NCBI RefSeq assembly: GCF_000423185.1
Contig: NZ_AUHM01000005.1
Location: forward strand, 248,001-312,000
DNA length: 64,000 nt
Direction: 5' to 3'
From: Inquilinus limosus DSM 16000
GTDB taxonomy: Bacteria > Pseudomonadota > Alphaproteobacteria > DSM-16000 > Inquilinaceae
Below are positions 19,014 through 27,838 of this stretch, piece after piece. The translations under genes and the position numbers were made by a program. Position 1 is the first letter of the stretch. Every line of letters starts with the position of its first letter. The notes beneath the pieces were generated by a model. The model searched no databases. It was not told where the DNA came from and saw nothing but the letters and a program-made list of their open reading frames with translations.

Positions 19014-20477
19014 ATGGCATCCCTCCCGCGCATCGCCGTCGGCGGCATCCACACCGAATGCAGCACCTACAGCCCGGTCCTGGCGACCGAGGCGGATTTC
19101 CGCGTGCTGCGTGGCGACGCCCTCCTCGCCGATCCGTCCTTCACCCTGCTGCGCGACTACGACGCCGTCTTCCTGCCGACCCTGCACGCCCGCGCCATCC
19201 CCGGCGGCCCGGTCGCCCGCGCCACCTACGAGGCGTTCAAGGCCGAGTTCCTGCAGCGGCTGAAGGCGCTGGGGCCGGTCGACGGCCTCTACCTCGCGAT
19301 GCACGGCGCGATGTTCGTCGAGGGCATGGAGGACGCGGAGGGCGACTGGATCACCGCCGCCCGCGCGGTGGTGGGGCCGGACTGCCCGATCGCCGCCAGC
19401 TACGACCTGCACGGCAATGTCAGCCAGCGCATCATCGATGCGCTCGACATGTTCTCGACCTATCGCACCGCGCCGCATATCGACGTGGAGGAGACCAAGC
19501 GCCGCGCCTGCACCATGCTGATGCGCCGCCTGACCAAAGGCGTGAAGCCGCTGCTGATGTGGGTCCCGGTGCCGGTGCTGTGGCCGGGCGAGCGCACCAG
19601 CACCGTCGACGAGCCGGCGAAGTCGCTCTACGCGCGGTTGCCGGCGGTCGACGCGGTCGACGGCATCCTCGATGCCTCGATGATGGTCGGCTATGTCTGG
19701 GCCGACGAGCCGCGGGCGACCGCCGCGGTCATCATCACCGGCACCGACCCGGCGGCGATGGAGCGCGAGGGCACGCGCCTGGCCCAGGCCTATTGGGACG
19801 CGCGCGACGACTTCGTCTTCGGCAGCCGCACCGGCACGGTGGAGGAATGCGTCGGCTGGGCCGTCGCCTCGCCGACCCGGCCGGTGATCCTGGCCGATTC
19901 CGGCGACAACCCGACCGGCGGCGGCGTCGGCGACCGGGCCGACCTGCTGCGGGCGCTGCTGGCGCGGGACGCGCAGGACGTGCTGATCGCCGGCATCGCC
20001 GACCGCCCGGCGACCGAGGCCTGCTTCGCCGCCGGCACCGGCGTCCGGCTGCGCCTCGGCATCGGCGCGACGCTGGACACCAAGGGCAGCGTGCCGGTCG
20101 AGGCGGAGGCCGAGGTGCTGTTCCTCGATGCCGGTGACAATCCCGCCGACCGCCAGGCCCTGGTCCGCATCGGCGGCATCCGCGTGGTGCTGACGGCGCG
20201 GCGCCGGCCGTTCCACACCATCGCCGACTTCACCCGGCTGGGCGTGCATCCGGCCGAGGTGGCGATCCTGGTGGTCAAGTCCGGCTACCTGTCGCCGGAG
20301 CTGGCGCCGATCGCCAACCCGAACCTGATGGCGCTGTCGCCCGGCGTGGTCGACCAGGACGTCGAGCACCTGCCGCGCCACCGCACCCGCCGCCCCACCT
20401 TCCCCTTCGACCGCGATTTCGACTGGTGGCCGCAACCCGTCTGGTCTGCCCGGTCGCTCGAGGCCCTCGGCCGATGA
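19014..20477 (+). CDS. M81-family metallopeptidase (MlrC-like)
   Basis: A 487-aa protein of the MlrC family, whose founding member completes microcystin peptide breakdown. Seen here are the N-terminal IAVGGIHTECSTYSP, the YLAMHGAM and SYDLHGNVS segments with candidate zinc ligands, and the C-terminal LADSGDNPTGGGVGD motif, all family hallmarks. It starts four bases after the ROK stop and precedes cutC and the importer ATPases. In this setting it probably cleaves the imported peptide or amide in the cytoplasm. Confidence 0.92.
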   Translation: MASLPRIAVGGIHTECSTYSPVLATEADFRVLRGDALLADPSFTLLRDYDAVFLPTLHARAIPGGPVARATYEAFKAEFLQRLKALGPVDGLYLAMHGAMFVEGMEDAEGDWITAARAVVGPDCPIAASYDLHGNVSQRIIDALDMFSTYRTAPHIDVEETKRRACTMLMRRLTKGVKPLLMWVPVPVLWPGERTSTVDEPAKSLYARLPAVDAVDGILDASMMVGYVWADEPRATAAVIITGTDPAAMEREGTRLAQAYWDARDDFVFGSRTGTVEECVGWAVASPTRPVILADSGDNPTGGGVGDRADLLRALLARDAQDVLIAGIADRPATEACFAAGTGVRLRLGIGATLDTKGSVPVEAEAEVLFLDAGDNPADRQALVRIGGIRVVLTARRRPFHTIADFTRLGVHPAEVAILVVKSGYLSPELAPIANPNLMALSPGVVDQDVEHLPRHRTRRPTFPFDRDFDWWPQPVWSARSLEALGR

Positions 20478-20516
20478 CGCTTTCGCCGATGGCGCGGTCG
20501 ATGCCGGCTCGCTCCT

Positions 20517-20653
20517 ATTGCCTCTCCCGCCAAGCGGGAGAGGTCGGACGTCCGTCAGAACGTCCGGGTGAGGGCTGGCACCGGCCTCGACGAAATCCCC
20601 TCACCCGGTCTCGCTTGGCGAGCCCGACCTCTCCCGCGAGCGGGAGAGGCAAT
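20517..20653. repeat. Palindromic intergenic repeat
   Basis: Outer arms ATTGCCTCTCCCGC (20517-20530) and GCGGGAGAGGCAAT (20640-20653) are perfect reverse complements. Each is part of its own hairpin (CTCTCCCGC..GCGGGAGAG on both sides). Inside lie GGTCGG../CCGACC arms and a CCCTCACCC/GGGTGAGGG pair like the one near 6185. It occupies the gap between the M81 peptidase and cutC genes. Confidence 0.75.
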
Positions 20654-20703
20654 GCAAGATCGTCGTCCCGCGAGGGACTCCCAGCGCAGCGTGAGACTTC
20701 CCG

Positions 20704-21456
20704 ATGACCGCCACCCCCCTGATCGAGATCTGCGTCGAAGGCCTGGACGGGTTCCTGGCGGCCCAGGAGGGCGGGGCCGACCGGGTCGAGCTCTGCGCCA
20801 GCCTGGTCGAGGGCGGGCTGACCCCCAGCATCGGCACCATCCTCGAGGTGAAGGCCCGCGCCCGCATCCCGTTCCACGTCATCATCCGGCCGCGCGGCGG
20901 CGATTTCCTGTACAGCGACACCGAATTCGCCAGCATGCTGGCCGATGTGAAGGCGCTACGGGAGCTCGGCGTGCCCGGCATCGTCATCGGCTGCCTGACC
21001 CCGGACGGCCGGATCGACGAGGACCGGACGTCGCAGCTGGTGCGCGAGGCCCGGCCGATGAAGGTCACCTGCCACCGCGCCTTCGACATGACCCGCGACC
21101 CGGAGGAGGCGCTGGAGGCGCTGATCCGCTGCGGCGTCGACCGGGTGCTGACCTCCGGCCAGCGGCCGAACGCGATGGCGGGCCTCGCGATCCTGAAGCG
21201 GGCGGTGGAGCAGGCCGGCGACCGCATCGTGATCATGGGCTGCGGCGACCTGGACGAGGGCAACGTCGCCGAGGTGCGGCGTGCCACCGGTCTTCAGGAG
21301 CTGCATTTCGCGGCGCTGCGGCAGGAGCCGAGCGGCATGGTCTTCCGCAACCCCGAGATCGGCATGGGCGGGACGGAGCTGGAGCGCGAATACACCAACA
21401 CCGTGACCGATCCGGAGCGGGTGCGCGCCACCATCCGCGCCGCGCACGCCGCCTGA
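20704..21456 (+). CDS. cutC: CutC-family protein
   Basis: A 250-aa TIM-barrel protein matching CutC end to end: [20 protein letters not shown] and [16 protein letters not shown] at the start, [27 protein letters not shown] and [16 protein letters not shown] in the middle. CutC was linked to copper homeostasis in E. coli, but its biochemical activity is unsettled. Its stop overlaps the start of the ATPase gene by one base (TGATG), so here it is part of a peptide-importer operon rather than a copper locus. A hydrolytic or lyase role on the imported compound is possible but speculative. Confidence 0.94.
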   Translation: MTATPLIEICVEGLDGFLAAQEGGADRVELCASLVEGGLTPSIGTILEVKARARIPFHVIIRPRGGDFLYSDTEFASMLADVKALRELGVPGIVIGCLTPDGRIDEDRTSQLVREARPMKVTCHRAFDMTRDPEEALEALIRCGVDRVLTSGQRPNAMAGLAILKRAVEQAGDRIVIMGCGDLDEGNVAEVRRATGLQELHFAALRQEPSGMVFRNPEIGMGGTELEREYTNTVTDPERVRATIRAAHAA

Positions 21457-22484
21457 TGGCGGCGGCCGGGCCAGAGGCCGACACCATCCTGTCGGTCAAG
21501 GAACTGCGGACCTGGTTCGACACCGAGGACGGGCCGATCCGCTCGGTAGACGGCGTCACCTTCCACATCCGCCGCGGCGAGACCCTGGCGCTGGTCGGCG
21601 AATCCGGCTCGGGCAAGAGCGTCACCAGCCTGTCGCTGATGCGGCTGATCCCGACCCCACCCGGCCGCATCGCCGGCGGCGAGATGCTGTTCACCGGCCG
21701 CGGCAGCCGGCCGCGTGATCTGGCGAAGCTGCCGGAGACGGAGATGCGCCGCATCCGCGGCAACGAGATCGCCATGGTGTTCCAGGAGCCGATGACCAGC
21801 CTCAACCCGGTCTATCCGGTCGGCGACCAGATCGCCGAGGCGGTGATGCTGCACCAGGGCCTGGGCCGGCGCGAGGCGATGGACACCGCGGCGAAGGTGC
21901 TGGAGCTGGTCGGTATCCCGGCGGCGCGCCGGCGCCTCAAGGATTATCCGCACCAGATGTCGGGCGGCATGCGGCAGCGGGTGATGATCGCCATGGCGCT
22001 GTGCTGCCGCCCGGCCCTCCTGATCGCGGACGAGCCGACGACCGCGCTGGATGTCACCATCCAGGCCCAGATCCTGGACCTGATGCGCCGGCTGCAGGCC
22101 GAGATCGGCATGTCGATCCTGTTCATCACCCACAATCTCGGCGTGGTGGCCGAGATGGCCGACCGCGTCGCCGTCATGTATGGCGGACGGGTGGTGGAGG
22201 AGGGCGGAGTGGTCGAGATCTTCAAGTCGCCGCGCCACCCCTACACCATCGGCCTCCTGAACAGCGTGCCGCGCACCGACTACGCGGCGCTGGACCGCGG
22301 TGAGCAGCCCCGGCTGGAGGCGATCCCCGGCAACGTGCCGAGCCCGCGCAAGCTGCCGCCCGGCTGCGCCTTCGCGCCGCGGTGCCGCTTCGCCGTCGAG
22401 GCCTGCAATGCGGCCGTGCCGCCGCTGGCCGACACCGGCGGCGGGCACATGTCGCGCTGCCTGCGCTGGAGCGAGCTGGCATGA
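21456..22484 (+). CDS. Peptide ABC importer ATP-binding protein (DppD type)
   Basis: A 342-aa ATPase with Walker [10 protein letters not shown]-loop [10 protein letters not shown], signature MSGGMRQRV, Walker [13 protein letters not shown] and the H-loop His in ITHNLGV. The C-terminal oligopeptide extension carries the Cys-rich [15 protein letters not shown] that binds an iron-sulfur cluster in relatives. The start overlaps the cutC stop. It should pair with the next ATPase and with the permeases at 14176-15980. Confidence 0.95.
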   Translation: MAAAGPEADTILSVKELRTWFDTEDGPIRSVDGVTFHIRRGETLALVGESGSGKSVTSLSLMRLIPTPPGRIAGGEMLFTGRGSRPRDLAKLPETEMRRIRGNEIAMVFQEPMTSLNPVYPVGDQIAEAVMLHQGLGRREAMDTAAKVLELVGIPAARRRLKDYPHQMSGGMRQRVMIAMALCCRPALLIADEPTTALDVTIQAQILDLMRRLQAEIGMSILFITHNLGVVAEMADRVAVMYGGRVVEEGGVVEIFKSPRHPYTIGLLNSVPRTDYAALDRGEQPRLEAIPGNVPSPRKLPPGCAFAPRCRFAVEACNAAVPPLADTGGGHMSRCLRWSELA

Positions 22485-22530
22485 GCATGGTGATGGAAGG
22501 CAAAGCAAGGATGGTCGCCAATTCCAACAC

Positions 22531-22620
22531 CGTCATGGCGAGGAGCGTAGCGACGTGGCCATCCAGGGGCCGGTGCGAGCCGCCCTGGATGGCCACGCCC
22601 CTGCGGGGCTCGCCATGACG
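22531..22620. repeat. Palindromic repeat (CGTCATGGCGAGG type) overlapping the next gene's start
   Basis: A 90-base near-perfect palindrome with ends CGTCATGGCGAG and CTCGCCATGACG and a centre with ATCCAGGGGC and GCCCTGGAT. The end of the repeat contains the ATG at 22615 used by the DppF-type gene. A similar copy lies at 40002-40086, and related elements at 33356-33442 and 53634-53720 share the ATCCAG/CTGGAT core. Confidence 0.85.
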
Positions 22621-23658
22621 ACGGTGGGAACGGTCGAAGACCGGGCCGGTCCCGCGGACCGCCGCAGCACCATCGCCCTGCCGGCCCAGGGGGAGACCCT
22701 GCTCGAGGTCGAGGGTCTCCGCACCTGGTTCCCGGTCGGCGGCGGGCTGTTCGGGAAGAAGGGGCAGCATGTCCGCGCGGTCGAGGACGTGTCCTTCTCA
22801 CTGAAGCGGGGCGAGGTGGTCGGCCTCGTCGGCGAATCCGGCTCCGGCAAGACCACGGTCGGCCGGTCTGTGCTGCGCCTGACCGAGCCCACGGCCGGGT
22901 CGGTGCGCTTCGCCGGCACCGACATCCTCACGCTCTCCCGCGCGGCCTTCCAGGCCTATCGGCGCGAGATGCAGATCGTCTTCCAGGACCCCTATGCCAG
23001 CCTGAACCCGCGCATGACGGTGGGCGATATCGTCGGCGAGGCGCTGGCGATCCACGGCCTGGCGCGAGGCCGGCAGCGGCCGGATCGGATCGCCGAACTG
23101 CTGCGCCGGGTCGGTCTGCGGCCGGACGCGATCACCCGCTATCCGCATGAATTCTCCGGCGGCCAGCGCCAGCGCATCGGCATCGCCCGGGCCCTGGCGG
23201 TGGAGCCCAGCTTCATCGTGGCGGACGAGCCGGTCTCGGCCCTCGATGTGTCGATCCAGGCGCAGGTGGTGAACCTGATCCAGGACCTGCAGCGCGACCT
23301 GGGCCTGACCATGCTGTTCATCGCCCACGACCTGTCGGTGGTGGAGTATCTCTGCGACCGCGTGATCGTGATGTATCTCGGCCGGATCATGGAGTCCGCG
23401 CCGGCCCGCTCGCTCTACACTGCGCCGCGCCACCCCTACACTCGTGCGCTGCTCTCGGCCGCACCGGTGCCGGACCCGACGGTGCGGCGCGAGCGTATCC
23501 TGCTGCAGGGCGATATCCCCAGCCCGATCAGTCCGCCCAGCGGCTGCGTCTTCCGCACCCGCTGCCCGCACGCTCTGCCGGACTGCGCCACGGCGGTGCC
23601 GCCGCTGCGTGAGGTCGCGCCGGACCACGCGAAGGCCTGCATCCGGGACGACCTGTAG
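22615..23658 (+). CDS. Peptide ABC importer ATP-binding protein (DppF type), start within a repeat
   Basis: A 347-aa ATPase with Walker [10 protein letters not shown]-loop [10 protein letters not shown], signature [10 protein letters not shown], Walker [13 protein letters not shown] and C-terminal [14 protein letters not shown] Cys cluster. The only good in-frame ATG is at 22615, inside a palindromic repeat and with no clear ribosome-binding site. An ATGA overlap with the DppD stop at 22481-22484 begins a different frame that stops at 22618. This suggests that the repeat was inserted after the original start and that the present N-terminus is secondary. Conserved sequence begins at about residue 28. 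Confidence 0.92.
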   Translation: MTTVGTVEDRAGPADRRSTIALPAQGETLLEVEGLRTWFPVGGGLFGKKGQHVRAVEDVSFSLKRGEVVGLVGESGSGKTTVGRSVLRLTEPTAGSVRFAGTDILTLSRAAFQAYRREMQIVFQDPYASLNPRMTVGDIVGEALAIHGLARGRQRPDRIAELLRRVGLRPDAITRYPHEFSGGQRQRIGIARALAVEPSFIVADEPVSALDVSIQAQVVNLIQDLQRDLGLTMLFIAHDLSVVEYLCDRVIVMYLGRIMESAPARSLYTAPRHPYTRALLSAAPVPDPTVRRERILLQGDIPSPISPPSGCVFRTRCPHALPDCATAVPPLREVAPDHAKACIRDDL

Positions 23659-23733
23659 TGTCTCCGGCCGCACCGATTGAACACGGCCCGCGCTGGACTA
23701 GATTCGCCTGACGAAGCGGCGAAAGGGCGGTCC

Positions 23734-24312
23734 ATGAACCGCAACACGGCGGAGCGCTGGGGGCGGATCAGCATCGCCCTGCACTGGACGATCGCGGGGC
23801 TGATCCTCCTGGTCCAGATCCCGGCCGGCCTGACGATGAACCGGGTCGAGCCGGGCCTGGTGCAGAACATCCTCTACGATACGCACAAGATGACCGGGCT
23901 GACCGTGTTCGCGCTGGCGGTCGTCCGGCTGATCTGGCGCTGGGCCAATCCGGTGCCCGAACTGCCGGCGGACCTGCCGCGCTGGCAGGCGGTCACGGCG
24001 CGCACGACGCACGCGCTTCTTTACCTGCTGATCTTCGCGATGCCGATCAGCGGCTTCCTCTACACGGCCATGGGCGGGTTCCCGGTGCCGCTGTTCTATC
24101 TGGTCGACCTCGCGGACTTCGTGCCGGAGAACAAGCCGGCCGCCGAGGTCGCCAAGGCCGTGCACTTGTCCCTCAAATGGGTCCTGCTCGCGGTCGTCGT
24201 GCTGCATGTCGCGGGCGCGCTGCAGCATCATCTGGTGCGCCGCGACGGCATTCTCCGGCGCATGCTGTCGTCGAAGGCGCGCCTGCCCGATGCCGGGCGT
24301 CAGGCGGGGTGA
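23734..24312 (+). CDS. Cytochrome b561 family protein
   Basis: A 192-aa four-helix inner-membrane dihaem cytochrome of the YodB/YceJ type. Candidate haem ligands are His in IALHWTIAGL, the DTHKMTG segment, and the late pair VVLHVAGALQHH. Such proteins move electrons from ubiquinol to haem or to superoxide. The ATG at 23734 matches the family start; an in-frame ATG 19 codons upstream does not. Its end overlaps the convergent methyltransferase gene by 13 bases. No partner gene is adjacent. Confidence 0.9.
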   Translation: MNRNTAERWGRISIALHWTIAGLILLVQIPAGLTMNRVEPGLVQNILYDTHKMTGLTVFALAVVRLIWRWANPVPELPADLPRWQAVTARTTHALLYLLIFAMPISGFLYTAMGGFPVPLFYLVDLADFVPENKPAAEVAKAVHLSLKWVLLAVVVLHVAGALQHHLVRRDGILRRMLSSKARLPDAGRQAG

Positions 24313-25091
24313 CCGGACCGATCCGGGATCGCCAGAAGATCCATATGCCCGACCAGGCATTGCCCGTCTGAGGCCCGGGCCTGCCGGAACGCCAGCCAGT
24401 CCTCGATAGCGGCGGTCGCGATGCCGCCGATCTCGGTCGCCGCCTGGGCGGTCCCGGAGAGCAGGGCGGCGACGAGCTCTCCGTCTCCCGGGCCGAGGCG
24501 CCATGGGCTCGGCGCTACGCGGACCGTGAACCCCCGGGAGCGCAGGGCGGCTGCCACAGCCTTCGCCCCGTCCGGGCCGAGCGCCGGGCCGAAGCCCTTG
24601 TCCGTCCGCTGATGCGCGTTGAAGGCGGCGGTCACCGCCCGGTCGGCGGGATGCGGCGGATCGAACGACAGGCCGCCATCATAGGAGAGCCCAGCATAGA
24701 GTGGGCATCGATGGTCCTTCAGCGTGTCCGCGAAACGCTCGATCCAGGCCGCGGACACCAGGTCCAGCAGAGCCGACGCCGTGACCAGCGAGGCGCCCTC
24801 GATCGGGGGATCCTCGCGGGCCAGGTCGCAGAGGGCAGTCTCGGCGGCAGCGCCGGTTCTCCGCCCGGCCTCGCGCAGCAGCGCCGCATCGTGATCGACC
24901 AGCCGCCACCCGACGGCGGGAGCCAGGCGGGGCTGCAGCGCCCGGGCGGTCGACCCGGTGCCGCAGGCGAGGTCAACGATCAGCCCTCCGGCCTCGACCA
25001 GGGATACGGCGGCGTCCCGCAAGGCGGGATCCCGCGCGGCGTGGTCCGCGGGCTCCCGCAGGTCGAGCCAAGCGATCGGGAAGGCGGCCAA
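24300..25091 (-). CDS. SAM-dependent class I methyltransferase
   Basis: A 263-aa protein with the SAM-binding motif I IVDLACGTGSTARAL (about residues 38-52), motif II acidic residue in WRLVDHDAAL, and a following LCDLAR segment where the adenine-contact Asp is expected. The substrate is unknown; no recognised product-specific domain follows. It lies 22 bases downstream of the 6-phosphogluconate dehydrogenase gene on the same strand and is probably co-transcribed with it. Confidence 0.82.
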   Translation of the reverse strand: MAAFPIAWLDLREPADHAARDPALRDAAVSLVEAGGLIVDLACGTGSTARALQPRLAPAVGWRLVDHDAALLREAGRRTGAAAETALCDLAREDPPIEGASLVTASALLDLVSAAWIERFADTLKDHRCPLYAGLSYDGGLSFDPPHPADRAVTAAFNAHQRTDKGFGPALGPDGAKAVAAALRSRGFTVRVAPSPWRLGPGDGELVAALLSGTAQAATEIGGIATAAIEDWLAFRQARASDGQCLVGHMDLLAIPDRSGHPA

Positions 25092-25113
25092 TGCGCGGCA
25101 CCGGTCTCGCCGG

Positions 25114-26541
25114 TCAGCCCCCGCTCTGGCTCCACGGGCCGTGATGCTGGCCCTCGGCGTCGATGCGGCCGAAGCCGTGGGCGCCGAAGAAGTCGCGTTG
25201 ACCCTGGGTCAGGTCGGCGGTCGAGCGCGGCTGACGCAGCGCCAGCCAGCGCGAGGTCGCGGCCGACAGGGCGGGCACCGCATGGCCGTGGCGGAAGGCC
25301 TCGGCCACCACCTCCGGCAGCGCTCCGGCGGCGCCCTCGAACAGCGGCGTCAGCCCGGGGGCCAGCACCAGCGTCTCGATGTCCGGTGTCTGGTCATAGG
25401 CCGAGGCGATGCGGTCCAGCAGGGTCGAGCGGATGATGCAGCCGGCGCGCCAGATCCGGGCCACCTCGGCCAGCGGCAGGTTCCAGCCGTATTCGCGCGA
25501 GGCCGCGGCCATGATGGCGAAGCCCTCGGTATAGGCCAGGATCTTGCCGGCCAGCAGCGCCTTCTCCAGCAGGTCGATCGCCGCCTCCCGGCTGCCGCCC
25601 AGCTGCAGCGGCTGCGCCGCGCCCGGGAAGCGCTGTGACAGCATCTGGCGCAGCTTGCGCTCGGCCGAGACGCCGCGCGCCTCCACCGCGGCGGTGATCG
25701 AGGAGGCGGGGGCGCCGAGCGCCAGCGCCTCGATCGCCGACCAGCGGCCGGTGCCCTTCTGCCCGGCGCTGTCGACGATGACGTCGACCAGCGGCTTGCC
25801 GGTCGTCGGGTCGATGGTCTTCAGCACCGTGGCGGTGATGTCGACGAGATAGGAGGACAGCGGACCCTTGGACCAGCGCTCGAACACGTCGCCGATCGCC
25901 GCCGGCTCCAGCCCGAGGCCGCGGCGCAGCAGGCCGTAGACCTCGCCGATCATCTGCATGTCGGCATATTCGATGCCGTTGTGGATGGTCTTGACGAAGT
26001 GGCCGGCGCCGTCGGTGCCCAGCAGGGCGCAGCACGGCGTGTCCTGGAACTTGGCGGCGATCGCCCGGAAGATCGTCTCGACCCGGCCGTACACCTCCGG
26101 CTTGCCGCCGACCATGATCGACGGGCCGTGGCGCGCGCCCTCCTCGCCGCCGGAAACGCCGACGCCGAGATAGGCGAGCCCCGCCTGGTCCAGCGCGCTC
26201 TCGCGCCGCACCGTGTCGTGGAAATTGGCGTTGCCGGCGTCGATCAGCGCGTCGCCCTTCTCCAGCAGCGGCTGCAGCCGGGCGACGGTCTCGTCGACGG
26301 CGGCGCCGGCCTGCACCATCAGCAGGATGGCCCGCGGCTTCCGCACCGCCGCCACCAGCTCCTCCGGCGTGCGGCAGGGCACGAGGCGCTCGGCCAGCGG
26401 CCCGGCCAGCGCCATCGCCTCGTCGGTCCGCTCGGCGCTGCGGTTGTAGAGCGCGACCTTGAACCCCTTCTCCGCCATGTTGAAGGCGAGGTTCCGGCCC
26501 ATGACGGCCAAGCCGACGACTGCGATATCCGCGTCGCTCAT
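25114..26541 (-). CDS. gndA: 6-phosphogluconate dehydrogenase, decarboxylating
   Basis: A 475-aa enzyme that converts 6-phosphogluconate to ribulose-5-phosphate, CO2 and NADPH in the pentose phosphate pathway. The Rossmann motif VVGLAVMGRNLAFNMAEKG, the NRSAERTDE segment that suits NADP, the catalytic VGVSGGEEGARHGPS and KTIHNGIEYADMQ regions are all present, and the length fits the long dimeric form. The intergenic region to the divergent side holds no other gene. It is the first gene of a two-gene unit with the methyltransferase. Confidence 0.97.
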   Translation of the reverse strand: MSDADIAVVGLAVMGRNLAFNMAEKGFKVALYNRSAERTDEAMALAGPLAERLVPCRTPEELVAAVRKPRAILLMVQAGAAVDETVARLQPLLEKGDALIDAGNANFHDTVRRESALDQAGLAYLGVGVSGGEEGARHGPSIMVGGKPEVYGRVETIFRAIAAKFQDTPCCALLGTDGAGHFVKTIHNGIEYADMQMIGEVYGLLRRGLGLEPAAIGDVFERWSKGPLSSYLVDITATVLKTIDPTTGKPLVDVIVDSAGQKGTGRWSAIEALALGAPASSITAAVEARGVSAERKLRQMLSQRFPGAAQPLQLGGSREAAIDLLEKALLAGKILAYTEGFAIMAAASREYGWNLPLAEVARIWRAGCIIRSTLLDRIASAYDQTPDIETLVLAPGLTPLFEGAAGALPEVVAEAFRHGHAVPALSAATSRWLALRQPRSTADLTQGQRDFFGAHGFGRIDAEGQHHGPWSQSGG

Positions 26542-26658
26542 CTGATGCCTCTTTCTGTCCGCTGACGGCCAGGCGGCCGACCGAATGTCGAGGCTATCGA
26601 TAGTAGACCGACGGCGTGCTTGTCCATGCCGGCGGGCGGGCCGGCCGTTGCCCGCCGG

Positions 26659-27360
26659 TCAGAAAGTCTCCACCCACGGCCGCAGCTCGATCTCCCAGGT
26701 CCAGGCGCTGCGCGGCTGGCGCAGCAGGTCGAGATAGCTCTGGGCGACGGCGTCGGGGTGGAGCGTGCTGTCCGGCTTGTTGGGCGGGTCCTCGCGCCCG
26801 GCCTCGCGGATCTGGCCGTCGATCACGACATGGGCGACGTGGATGCCCTGCGGCGCCAGCTCGCGCGCCATGCTCTGGGCCAGGCCGCGCAGCGCGAACT
26901 TGCCCATGGCGAAGGGGGCGGAGCGGGCATAGCCCTTGACGCTCGCCGAGGCGCCGGTGAACAGGATCGCGCCGCGGCCCTTCGGCAGCATCCGCCGCGC
27001 CGCCTGCTGCCCGACCAGGAAGCCGCCATAGGCGGTCACCGCCAGCGCCTTCTGGACCTCGGCCGGGTTCAGGTCGACCAGCGGGCCGCGCAGCCGGCCG
27101 CTGGCGTTGTAGACCACCACATCCGGGTCGCCGAAGCGCTGCTGCACCGCGTCGAACAGCCCGGCCACGGCCTGGGCGTCCGCGGCGTCGGCGGCGAAGG
27201 CGGCGCCGCCGGTCTCCTCGACCAGCGGCCTCAGCTTGTCGATGTCGCGCGCGGCCAGGGCGACGCGCAGCCCCTGGCGGGAGAGCAGCCGGGCCAGCGA
27301 GGCGCTGAGCCCGCTGCCGGCGCCGACGATCAGGGCGTTCTTGTAGATCTCGCGGCTCAT
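26659..27360 (-). CDS. Atypical short-chain dehydrogenase/reductase with Phe at the Tyr position
   Basis: A 233-aa SDR fold protein. The cofactor motif is VGAGSGLSA (residues 12-20) and NASG sits at 85-88. The catalytic region reads GASASVKG..APFAMGK, so the usual YxxxK Tyr is F150 while K154 is kept. A subgroup of SDR proteins with FAxxK is known to me but with no assigned activity. The ATG at 27360 is preferred over one 13 codons upstream. It may be non-catalytic or use another residue. Confidence 0.85.
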   Translation of the reverse strand: MSREIYKNALIVGAGSGLSASLARLLSRQGLRVALAARDIDKLRPLVEETGGAAFAADAADAQAVAGLFDAVQQRFGDPDVVVYNASGRLRGPLVDLNPAEVQKALAVTAYGGFLVGQQAARRMLPKGRGAILFTGASASVKGYARSAPFAMGKFALRGLAQSMARELAPQGIHVAHVVIDGQIREAGREDPPNKPDSTLHPDAVAQSYLDLLRQPRSAWTWEIELRPWVETF

Positions 27361-27439
27361 GGCGTCCTCGGAACCGGGCGCCGTCGATGCGGCCCCCACG
27401 CCGTATCATGTCGTCGGCGTGTCCCCCGGCCGCAAGCGG

Positions 27440-27622
27440 TCAGTGGTGAGGCCGGCGGGTCGGGGCGACCGTGCGGATCTTGCCGGCCTGCACCTTCCGG
27501 TCCTTCCGTTCGGCCTCGATCTCGCTGCGCCGCTGCTCCTCGGAATGCTGATCCTCCTGCCGCATGGCGTATTGGCGGGGGCCGCCTCGATCCGCCTCCG
27601 GGCCCGGTTTCCGGCTGGTCAT
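27440..27622 (-). CDS. Small highly charged hypothetical protein
   Basis: A possible 60-aa protein, MTSRKPGPEADRGGPRQYAM onward, very rich in Arg, Glu, Gln and Lys with no hydrophobic segment. An ATG at 27622 follows GGAG with a six-base spacing; an ATG four codons upstream has a poorly placed site. I do not recognise the family. It fills most of a 478-base gap (27361-27838) between the SDR and the aldolase genes. It could be a spurious frame in GC-rich DNA. Confidence 0.4.
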   Translation of the reverse strand: MTSRKPGPEADRGGPRQYAMRQEDQHSEEQRRSEIEAERKDRKVQAGKIRTVAPTRRPHH

Positions 27623-27699
27623 CGCGCTCTCCATTCTCCGCTGTCAAAGGGGCAATGCCGGCATTGCGCCGGCCGTTCCCGCGGATCGGCTCAGGGGCG

Positions 27700-27838
27700 G
27701 GCGTTTGATATTTCATATATTCAATGTAAAAAATATTATATTGACTCATTGTCGATTGTATATTCTCGTTAAATCAACATCGAATCTCGGAATTGCGCGT
27801 GTCGCGCGCTCTCCGACGGCCCCCGACCGCGAGGACCC
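27700..27838 (+). promoter_or_regulatory. AT-rich upstream region of the aldolase/monooxygenase operon
   Basis: The 80 bases at 27700-27780 are strikingly AT-rich for this genome. TTGACT at 27741-27746 resembles a -35 box, but the possible -10 hexamers (TATATT at 27759, TTAAAT at 27769) are at poor spacing, so no standard promoter is certain. I see no clear operator palindrome. The region precedes the ATG at 27839. Confidence 0.35.

Noticed and set aside
22481-22618. A 45-codon gene starting at the ATGA overlap after the DppD-type gene
   Set aside because: Its translation mostly reads the palindromic repeat and has no similarity; it is better explained as the remnant of a displaced start.
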